This document shows, piece after piece, positions 58,006 to 64,000 of a stretch of 64,000 nucleotides of DNA. The stretch covers positions 1-64,000 of the forward strand of contig NZ_JAFFIX010000002.1 of NCBI RefSeq assembly GCF_016916835.1. Reading direction: 5' to 3'. The notes under the pieces were generated by a model. It was not told where the DNA came from. It searched no databases and was given only the letters and a program-made list of their open reading frames with translations. Source of the DNA: Actinacidiphila bryophytorum (lineage in GTDB: Bacteria > Actinomycetota > Actinomycetes > Streptomycetales > Streptomycetaceae). Each line of letters begins with the position of its first letter. The stretch's first letter is position 1. The translations under genes were made by a program, and so were the position numbers.

Positions 58006-58986
58006 TCACAGCGCCCCCGCCCTGGCCCGCAGGCCGCTGGCGTAGAGGTGGTCGAGGGCGGTGGCCGGGTCGGGGTGCGGGCTGTCCAGCGCGAAGCGCA
58101 CCGCCTCGTCGAGCAGCGCGGCGACCTCGGCGTCGACGGCTTCCCTGGTGGCCGCGGGGATGCGGGCGCCCTGGATCTCCAGCGGGTCGCGGGCGGTGCC
58201 CGCGGCCACCTCCTCGGCGGTGCGGTAGCGGGGGCGTGCGGTGTGCTCCCAGGTGTGGTGGGCGTCGAAACGGTAGGTGACGCACTCCAGCAGCGTGGGT
58301 CCGCCGCCCCACCTGGCCCGCTCGACGGCCTGCGCGGTCGCGTCCAGCACCGCCTGCGGGTCCATGCCGTCGACGGTGGCCGCGGGGATGCCGAAGGCGG
58401 CGGCGCGGGCGAGGACCGTGCCGGCCATGGTGTCAGCGGGGCGCATGGAGGTGGCGAAGCCGTTGTTCTCGCAGACCAGCACCACCGGGACCCGCCACAG
58501 CGCGGCCAGGTTGAAGCTCTCCAGCACCACGCCCTGGCTGACCGCGCCGTCGCCGAAGTAGGCCAGCGCCACCCGGTCGGAGCCGGCCTGCCGCATCGCC
58601 CAGGCCGCGCCCGCCGCGATCGGCACCGCGGCGCCGACGATCGCGTCGGCGCCCAGCACTCCCGCGGCGAAGTCGGCGGCGTGCATGGAGCCGCCCCTGC
58701 CCTGGTTGAGCCCGGTGGTACGGCCCGCCAACTCGGCCATCATGCGGGCGGGTTCCGCGCCCTTGGCCAGGACGTGGCCGTGCCCGCGGTGGGTGCTGGT
58801 GATGACGTCGTCGGGACGCAGCGCGGCACACGTGCCGGCGGCGACCGCCTCCTGACCTGTACAGGGGTGGATGCCGCCGCGGATCACCCCGTCCCGCACC
58901 AGCTGGACGGCGCGCTGCTCGAAGCCCCTGATCAGGGCGACGGTCCGGTAGAGCCCCGCGGCGCCCGGGGCCTGCCCGGCGGTCAC
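58006..58986 (-). CDS. E1 alpha subunit of a 2-oxoacid dehydrogenase-type enzyme
   Basis: A 326-residue thiamine-diphosphate-binding alpha subunit: RGHGHVLAKGAEPARMMAEL, GRGGSMHAADF, the ThDP motif GDGAVSQGVVLESFNLAALWRVPVVLVCENN and phosphorylation-loop-like YRFDAHHTWEH. GTG 58986 overlaps the dioxygenase stop (GTGA). It is paired with the beta subunit 22 bp downstream. Substrate candidates include 4-hydroxyphenylglyoxylate from the adjacent pathway, a branched-chain ketoacid or pyruvate. Confidence 0.92.
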   Translation of the reverse strand: MTAGQAPGAAGLYRTVALIRGFEQRAVQLVRDGVIRGGIHPCTGQEAVAAGTCAALRPDDVITSTHRGHGHVLAKGAEPARMMAELAGRTTGLNQGRGGSMHAADFAAGVLGADAIVGAAVPIAAGAAWAMRQAGSDRVALAYFGDGAVSQGVVLESFNLAALWRVPVVLVCENNGFATSMRPADTMAGTVLARAAAFGIPAATVDGMDPQAVLDATAQAVERARWGGGPTLLECVTYRFDAHHTWEHTARPRYRTAEEVAAGTARDPLEIQGARIPAATREAVDAEVAALLDEAVRFALDSPHPDPATALDHLYASGLRARAGAL

Positions 58987-59924
58987 GGCCGGTCCGCGCG
59001 CCACAGCACCGGGCAGTAGGCGGGGTCGGCGTAGTCGGGCCGGCCGTCGGGCAGCCGGCGGACCAGCACGTCGTGGTTGTACGCGGCCTGGGTGCCGTCG
59101 CTGAGCGCGAAGGCGCGGTATTCGTTGCCGCCGTCCTGCAGGTGGAAGGAGACCGCGCGGCGCGGCCGGCCGCTGCGGTTGGGGCCGCTGCCGTGGTAGG
59201 TCAGGCAGTGGTGGAAGCTCATGTGGCCCTTGGGGATGACCAGCGGCACCTTGCGGATCTCGGCGTTGTTGTAGGCGGCGTTCTCGGCGAGCACCCGCTC
59301 CAGGTCGTCCTTGTCGCGGTCGGCGAAGTGCCGGGTCATCGAGTCCTCGCGGCCGGTCTCCTTCCACCGGTGGCTGCCGTCGACGACGGTGAGGGTGCCC
59401 ATCTCCTCGTCGCAGTCGTGGAAGGGGATGAAGGCGGTCAGCATCCGCTCGGACGTGGACGTGGCCCAGTAGTGCTTGTCGAAGTGCCAGGGCACGATGT
59501 TGCTGGGCTCGCCCTCGACGGCGGGCTTGAGGATCAGCGTCGACTGGAAGACCCGGATCTCCGCGGCCCCCGCGAGCCGGGCGGCGACCGCGCCGATCAG
59601 CGGTTTGCGCAGGATGCGGGCGATCGGGTCGCTCTCGACGTGCACGTAGTCGTTGTGCCGCTGCACGGGTCCGTCCGAGGGCTGCCAGGCAGCGAGCCGC
59701 GGCGGGCGGACCGGCAGCGTACGGCTGCGCTCCCCGCGGTAGTAGCGCTCGCTCGCCGCGGCCAGTTCGTCCACCTCGGCGTCGGTCAGCAGCTTCTCGG
59801 TCAGGAACCAGCCGTGCTCGGCGTAGAAGGCGACGTCGTCGTCGTCCGGCAGCAGGGCGGCGTCCGCGTCGGTCAGGGAATAGGAGGTGGGGGATTCGGC
59901 GGACACGGTGGTCGTGTCGGTCAT
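58983..59924 (-). CDS. Phytanoyl-CoA dioxygenase-type Fe(II)/2-oxoglutarate oxygenase
   Basis: A 313-residue PhyH-family enzyme. The iron ligands are in WHFDKHYW (HxD) and the distal His in LTYHGSGPNRSGRPRRAVSFH, with the Arg after it binding 2-oxoglutarate. Such enzymes hydroxylate, halogenate or desaturate acyl or amino-acid substrates; the Asp of HxD is present, so this is not a halogenase. ATG 59924 overlaps the HmaS stop (ATGA). Confidence 0.9.
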   Translation of the reverse strand: MTDTTTVSAESPTSYSLTDADAALLPDDDDVAFYAEHGWFLTEKLLTDAEVDELAAASERYYRGERSRTLPVRPPRLAAWQPSDGPVQRHNDYVHVESDPIARILRKPLIGAVAARLAGAAEIRVFQSTLILKPAVEGEPSNIVPWHFDKHYWATSTSERMLTAFIPFHDCDEEMGTLTVVDGSHRWKETGREDSMTRHFADRDKDDLERVLAENAAYNNAEIRKVPLVIPKGHMSFHHCLTYHGSGPNRSGRPRRAVSFHLQDGGNEYRAFALSDGTQAAYNHDVLVRRLPDGRPDYADPAYCPVLWRADRP

Positions 59925-61027
59925 GACAGGCCTGCCTGCGTGGTCTCGCGTACGGCGGCCAGCTCGCGCTCCTTGGCCTCGTACAGGGCGGGGATGTTGC
60001 TGGTGCCGAAGGTGCGGGCGCCGTGCCGCTCGATCAGCTCCCAGAAGAAGGTCCGCCGCACATGCAGCGACTTGGCGAAGATCTGGTACATCTGCCCCCA
60101 GTGGTCGCGGTCCACGAGGATGCCGCGCGGGCGCAGCCGCTCCACTGGCAGGTCGACGGCCCCGAGCCGGTCGCCGAGCGGGCCGTAGTAGCTGTCGGGG
60201 GTCGGCGCGAAGCCGACACCGCGCTCGCCGAGCGCGTCCACGGCGGCGACGATGTCGTGGCTGCTCAGCGCCAGGTGCTGGACACCGGGGCCGGCGTGCC
60301 AGGCCAGGAAGTCGTCGATCTGGCCTGGCGACCGGCTCAGGTCCGGCTGGATCAGGGTGAGCGTGACACCGCCGCCGGGGCTCTGCACCACCTGCGAGAA
60401 CATGCCCTGCCCGCCGACCTCGATGTACTCCTCGAAGATCACGTCGAAGCCGAAGGCCTCGCGGTAGAAGCGGGTGGTGGCCTCCAGGGTGCCGGACTCC
60501 AGGCAGACGGCCGCGTGGTCGATGGTCCGCAGCAGGTCCGGCTCCCCGGCCGGCGACGCGTCCGCGGGCGGCCCGTCGAGCATCTCGATGCCGCCGGGCA
60601 GGAAGTCCCCCTCGGTGCCGTGCCGTTCGACCAGCCGGTGCACCACGTCGCCGAAGCCGGAGACGGTGGCGGTCGTGACGGTCGCGTCCTTGCCCTCGTA
60701 CGTCCGCGGCGCCTCGATCGCGGTCGCGCCGCCCGAAACGGCCTCGGCGAAGGCGGACTTGGCGTCGTCGGTGCCGAAGGCGACGACCGCGACGCCGTCG
60801 CCGTGCCGGGAGACGTACTCGACGGCCGGGTGGTCGGGCAGCAGGCCCGAGGTCAGCAGCACCCGGCAGTCGCCCTGGCCCAGCAGCAGGCTGCGCCGGC
60901 CCTGCAGGCCGGTCTCGGGACCGCCCTGCCCGCACAGGCGGAAGCCGAAGGCGGAGCACAGGACGAACGCCGCCTGGCGCGCGTCACCCACGTAGAACTC
61001 GACATGATCGATGCCGAGGTAGTCCAT
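59921..61027 (-). CDS. hmaS: 4-Hydroxymandelate synthase
   Basis: A 368-residue non-heme iron dioxygenase of the HPPD/HmaS family. Metal ligands are His171 (TIDHAAV), His251 (VQHLALS) and Glu330 (FFWELIERHG). The strand after the substrate site reads VTLTLIQPD, as I recall for HmaS, rather than the KFPINEPA type of HPPD. HmaS converts 4-hydroxyphenylpyruvate to 4-hydroxymandelate, the first step to 4-hydroxyphenylglycine. AGAAGGAG precedes ATG 61027. The HmO- and HpgT-like genes of the next steps lie in the same operon. Confidence 0.9.
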   Translation of the reverse strand: MDYLGIDHVEFYVGDARQAAFVLCSAFGFRLCGQGGPETGLQGRRSLLLGQGDCRVLLTSGLLPDHPAVEYVSRHGDGVAVVAFGTDDAKSAFAEAVSGGATAIEAPRTYEGKDATVTTATVSGFGDVVHRLVERHGTEGDFLPGGIEMLDGPPADASPAGEPDLLRTIDHAAVCLESGTLEATTRFYREAFGFDVIFEEYIEVGGQGMFSQVVQSPGGGVTLTLIQPDLSRSPGQIDDFLAWHAGPGVQHLALSSHDIVAAVDALGERGVGFAPTPDSYYGPLGDRLGAVDLPVERLRPRGILVDRDHWGQMYQIFAKSLHVRRTFFWELIERHGARTFGTSNIPALYEAKERELAAVRETTQAGLS

Positions 61028-61051
61028 TTCCGCTCCTTCTGATCGGTGTCG

Positions 61052-62308
61052 TCACACCGCGCGGGACAGCCGGGTGCCCGGCAGGCCGTACACGAGGCTG
61101 ACGTTGTGGCCGCCGAAGCCGAACGAGTTCGACATCACCTGGCCGATGTGGGGGGCCGGGCGCGGGCTCTTGCGGATGTGGTCCAGGTCGCAGGCCGGGT
61201 CCGGGTCGTCCAGGTTGTACGTCGGCGGCAGCAGCCCGCGGCGCAGCGCCAGCACCGCGACCGCCGACTCGACCACGCCGGAGGCGCCGAGCATGTGCCC
61301 GGTGACCGCCTTGGTGCCGCTCACCGGCGGGGTGTCCGGGCCGAAGACCCGGCGGATCGCCAGGGCCTCCGCCCGGTCGCCGATCTTGGTGCTGGTGCCG
61401 TGCGCGTTGACGTAGCCGATGTCGGCCGGTTCCAGGCCCGCGTCCGCCAGGGCCAGGCGCATGCAGGCCGCGGCGCCCTCGCCCTCGGGGTGCGGGGTGG
61501 TGGGGTGGTGGGCGTCGTTGGTGGCGCCCCAGCCCAGGACGCTCGCGTAGCCCGCCGCGCCGCGGGCGTCCGCGTGCTCGGCACGCTCCAGGACCAGGAC
61601 GCCGGCGCCCTCGCCCAGCACCAGGCCGTTGCGGCGGCGGTCGAAGGGCCGGCTCGCGCCGGTCGGGTCGTCGGCCCAACCGCGGGCCAGGGCACGGGCG
61701 TTGCCGAAGGTGTCGGCCAGCGTCGGGAAGAGCGGCGCCTCGCTGCACCCGGCCACCACGACGTCCGCCTCGCCGGCCCGCAGCAGCCGCAGGCCCTCGC
61801 CGACGGACTGCGCGCCCGCCGCGCACGCGGTGGCGATCGAGGAGCTGTAGCCGCGGATGCCGTGCCGTATCGCGACACGGGCCGCGCCCATGTTCGGCAG
61901 CATGCCCGGCAGCAGATACGGGCTGACGCCCAGCCGGCCGCGCTGCGTCCTGGTGACGACCTGCGCCTCCAGGGTGGCCAGCCCGCCGGTCCCGGACAGG
62001 ATCACCCCGATCCGGTACGGGTCCACGTCCCGCCCCACCTCGATGCCCGCGTCGGCCAGCGCGTCCGCCGCGGCCCGCAGGGCCATCACGATGTACCGGT
62101 CCACGACCCGCGCCTCGGGCCCCGACAGCACGGACTCCGGTTCGATCGCCGGCCCGAACGCGGCGACCTCCACGCTCCCGTCCAGCAGGCTCCCGGCCTC
62201 CGGCCGCCCGATCCCGGACCGCCCCTCACACATCGCCCCCCAGACCTCGCCGGCACTGCACCCCACCGGGGTGACCATCCCCATCCCGCTGACGACCACG
62301 TCCTTCAC
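61052..62308 (-). CDS. FabF-like beta-ketoacyl synthase
   Basis: A 418-residue ketosynthase with a complete triad: Cys162 in SSIATACAAGAQ, His303 in NAHGTST, His338 in VTGHMLGASG. GTG 62308 gives the expected family start VVVSGMGMVTPVG. It resembles FabF and discrete type II polyketide ketosynthases and lies two bases from a small ketosynthase-like partner. It could elongate an ACP-bound chain in the cluster. Confidence 0.93.
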   Translation of the reverse strand: MKDVVVSGMGMVTPVGCSAGEVWGAMCEGRSGIGRPEAGSLLDGSVEVAAFGPAIEPESVLSGPEARVVDRYIVMALRAAADALADAGIEVGRDVDPYRIGVILSGTGGLATLEAQVVTRTQRGRLGVSPYLLPGMLPNMGAARVAIRHGIRGYSSSIATACAAGAQSVGEGLRLLRAGEADVVVAGCSEAPLFPTLADTFGNARALARGWADDPTGASRPFDRRRNGLVLGEGAGVLVLERAEHADARGAAGYASVLGWGATNDAHHPTTPHPEGEGAAACMRLALADAGLEPADIGYVNAHGTSTKIGDRAEALAIRRVFGPDTPPVSGTKAVTGHMLGASGVVESAVAVLALRRGLLPPTYNLDDPDPACDLDHIRKSPRPAPHIGQVMSNSFGFGGHNVSLVYGLPGTRLSRAV

Positions 62309-62310
62309 GC

Positions 62311-63012
62311 TCACTCCCCTCCCCCTGCTGCCACCAGCACGGCCTCCGCCCGGTCGGGCAGCTGCTCCACCCACACCACCAGCACCTCGTCCGCATCCCC
62401 GTCCTCGATCAGCCCCCCGGCGACCTCGACCCCGGCCCCCACATCCCCGACACACACCACGGCCCCCTCCAGCCCCCACCGCACGGCCACATGCCCGGCC
62501 ACGGCATTCGGCACCGCCTGAAAGAACATCAACGGCCCCGGCCGCCCCCCGCGATCCACCACATCCGCGACATGCATCGCGCCGACGACATCGCCGAACG
62601 CACTGACCACGACGACCGCGGTCCGCGCCGCGGCGAGACGGGGTGCGAGACCCGGCAGGCTGCCGGCCGCCGACGCCGCCACACCGTCACTGACCGACCC
62701 CCGGCGCACGGGAACGACGGCCGCAGGCACGCTGCCGGCGGAGGCGGCAGGTGGCGTTGCGGGCGCGGGGGTCGCGCGAGCCGCGCGCTCGTTGACTTCC
62801 GCGCCCGCCGCAGGCGGTGTGGCTCGGGTCAAGCAGCGGGTCGCGGTGGCCGCTGCCAGGGGGCTGAAGGTGGAGATCACGAAGCCCGGGATGGGTGGGG
62901 GGTCGGTGTCGGCGGGGGATTCGGGCCAGGCGGCCGCGGCGACGACGCGTAGGCCTGCGGCTTCTGCGCGGGTGGTGAGGCGGTCGACTGCCGCCTGCGG
63001 GGTGCTGGTCAT
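62311..63012 (-). CDS. Small ketosynthase-like protein (chain-length-factor-like)
   Basis: A 233-residue protein. The C-terminal half (RPGPLMFFQAVPNAVAGHVAVRWGLEGAVVCVG) matches N-terminal ketosynthase-domain sequences of the short Ketoacyl-synt_2 type. A Pro/Ala-rich insertion lies at about 75-130. No intact triad is visible, so a structural partner or chain-length factor for the next gene is more likely than catalysis. ATG 63012 overlaps an upstream TGA. Confidence 0.65.
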   Translation of the reverse strand: MTSTPQAAVDRLTTRAEAAGLRVVAAAAWPESPADTDPPPIPGFVISTFSPLAAATATRCLTRATPPAAGAEVNERAARATPAPATPPAASAGSVPAAVVPVRRGSVSDGVAASAAGSLPGLAPRLAAARTAVVVVSAFGDVVGAMHVADVVDRGGRPGPLMFFQAVPNAVAGHVAVRWGLEGAVVCVGDVGAGVEVAGGLIEDGDADEVLVVWVEQLPDRAEAVLVAAGGGE

Positions 63013-63214
63013 GGCAGGGCCACCAGGGATACGGGGTCGGCGACAGCGGACGAGAAACGGGCCGGGCGACGGGAGCCGCACACCGGTGCGGGGCACCCGG
63101 GCCGAGGGCAGGACGGGCCGCAGGTCGGCGTCATGGCGGGGCCACCAGGGGGACGGGGTCGGCGACGGCCGACGAGAAACGGGCCGGACGACGGGAGCCG
63201 CACACCGGTGCGGG
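63009..63214. repeat. Tandem 84-bp duplication at a gene junction
   Basis: 63009-63092 and 63131-63214 are about 93% identical by eye (6 mismatches) with a 122-bp offset. Each copy ends, on the minus strand, with an ATGA junction. The offset is not a multiple of three, so the copies are read in different frames. Confidence 0.75.
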
Positions 63215-63227
63215 CGCGGGGGGTCAT
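63009..63227 (-). CDS. 72-codon ORF across the duplication (doubtful)
   Basis: An ORF of 72 codons that overlaps the upstream KS stop and the downstream start, both by ATGA. Its sequence is Arg/Pro/Cys-rich and unlike any domain I know. It may be a genuine coupled small gene, but its body is formed largely by the 84-bp duplication, so it could equally be non-coding debris of a duplicated gene junction. Confidence 0.3.
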   Translation of the reverse strand: MTPRARTGVRLPSSGPFLVGRRRPRPPGGPAMTPTCGPSCPRPGCPAPVCGSRRPARFSSAVADPVSLVALP

Positions 63228-64000
63228 GGGGTGGTCACCAGGAGGGCCGTGTTCGCGCCGCCGAAGGCGGTGGTCAGGCTCAGGGCGTGGGGGGACGACG
63301 AGGGGGTGGGGTGGGTCAGGATCAGCGGGAGGGGGCAGGCGGGGTCGGGGGCCAGGTAGCCGGCGTTGACCGGGAGGCGGCCGGCTCGTAAGGCCGCCAT
63401 GGTGACCGCCAGTTCGAGGAGGGCACCGGCCTCCAGGGCCTGGCCGTGGACGGACTTCGTGGAGCTGACCCCGAGGGTCGCCGCGTCCTCGCCGAAGACC
63501 CGCCGGATCGCCGCGGATTCGGCCGCGTCACCCGCGGGGGAGCCGGAACCGTGCGCGTTGACGTAGCCGACCTGCCCGGGCGCGAGGTCCGCGCGGGCCA
63601 GTGCGTCGGCCATCGCGCGGGCCAGGCCCGCACCGTCAGGGCGCGGCCTGCACACATGGTGGGCGTCGCCGGCCCGCCCCCAACCCGCCAGCCGGGAGAG
63701 CACCTTGGCTCCCCGCCGGCTGGCCGCGGCGACCGACTCGACCACCACCGCCACCACGGCGTCGCCCAGCAGCAGCCCTTCCCGCCCGGCACTGAAGGGC
63801 CGTACCCGGCCGTCGCGCGCCAGCGCCCGCCCCGCGTCGAAGACGGCGAACTGGTCGGCCTCGACCAGATATCCCGCCGCGACCACGACCCGCTCCGCCC
63901 GCTCCCGCGCGACCAGCGCACCCGCGTCGGCGACCGCGGTGCTCGACGCGACGCAGGCCGAGGTGTAGGCGCGGGCGGCGCCGGACAGCCCGGCGCGGCG
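63224..64000 (-). CDS. Beta-ketoacyl synthase, incomplete at the right edge
   Basis: At least 258 residues of a ketosynthase whose start lies beyond the window. Visible: active-site Cys in TSACVASSTAVADAG, His in NAHGSGSPAGD and the second His region STKSVHGQALEAGALLELA (VHGQ replaces the usual GH). The triad is probably complete, so it is a second discrete FabF-type enzyme of the cluster. It shows that the operon continues upstream of this window. Confidence 0.88.
   Translation of the reverse strand, partial: RRAGLSGAARAYTSACVASSTAVADAGALVARERAERVVVAAGYLVEADQFAVFDAGRALARDGRVRPFSAGREGLLLGDAVVAVVVESVAAASRRGAKVLSRLAGWGRAGDAHHVCRPRPDGAGLARAMADALARADLAPGQVGYVNAHGSGSPAGDAAESAAIRRVFGEDAATLGVSSTKSVHGQALEAGALLELAVTMAALRAGRLPVNAGYLAPDPACPLPLILTHPTPSSSPHALSLTTAFGGANTALLVTTP

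Noticed and set aside
58983-59924. PhyH-type protein as a halogenase
   Set aside because: The iron site retains the Asp of HxD, which halogenases replace by Ala or Gly.
59921-61027. Dioxygenase as 4-hydroxyphenylpyruvate dioxygenase of tyrosine catabolism
   Set aside because: The strand VTLTLIQPD and the neighbouring HmO/HpgT-like genes fit hydroxymandelate synthase better; homogentisate genes are absent.

Overview
This is a very GC-rich, gene-dense actinomycete chromosome segment, most likely Streptomyces or a close relative. The signs are GTG and TTG starts, widespread ATGA/GTGA stop-start overlaps, many secreted glycosidases with ricin-type lectin repeats, TetR/LacI regulators, sugar ABC importers without their own ATPase, and the short 'gcgcggggaactgcgcg' intergenic repeats common in Streptomyces. 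I found no tRNA, rRNA, CRISPR array, phage or full-length transposase.

Layout. (1) 0-8 kb: an SPW membrane protein, two TetR regulators each beside a clear palindrome, a large zinc-ribbon membrane protein, a tandem pair of ATP-grasp enzymes and a short-chain dehydrogenase. (2) 8-11.3 kb: a two-gene STAND-type NTPase/TPR unit. (3) 11.4-18.7 kb: secreted carbohydrate enzymes (SGNH hydrolase-lectin, GH59-lectin, GH76) facing an orphan sugar-binding lipoprotein across a palindrome-rich intergenic region. (4) 18.8-26.5 kb: a P-loop-like protein paired with a membrane-anchored periplasmic-binding protein, then two DUF4139-type paralogues. (5) 26.7-33.7 kb: ArsR/SRPBCC pair, SsuD-like monooxygenase, a 63-residue orphan, and a trio of an unknown protein, a MoxR ATPase and a DUF2201-type metallopeptidase/vWA protein. 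(6) 33.7-46.5 kb: a glucuronoxylan-type hemicellulose locus: GH67, GH42, DUF624, GH39, solute-binding lipoprotein, two permeases, LacI repressor and CE7 esterase. A CGAAA-S-TTTCG box recurs upstream of its transcription units and of the orphan lipoprotein at 17.4 kb. (7) 46.7-64 kb: an unbroken minus-strand run of about 17 tightly coupled genes that looks like a biosynthetic gene cluster and runs off the right edge.

The cluster is the most unusual region. It carries three enzymes known to make 4-hydroxyphenylglycine (4-hydroxymandelate synthase, hydroxymandelate oxidase, aminotransferase) but no NRPS module. Instead it has discrete FabF-like and FabH-like ketosynthases, degenerate ketosynthase partners, a free acyl carrier protein, a phosphopantetheinyl transferase, an AMP-ligase, a stand-alone condensation-domain protein, E1 alpha/beta subunits without E2/E3, and a phytanoyl-CoA-type dioxygenase. 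My inference is that a carrier-bound acyl or aryl chain made by discrete enzymes is joined to an amine, perhaps an arylglycine. I do not recognise a described product. Several of its proteins carry long Ala/Pro/Gly-rich repetitive extensions.

A 181-bp MITE-like element with CTAG ends occurs twice in opposite orientation, and in each case its terminal CTAG supplies the stop codons of the flanking genes.
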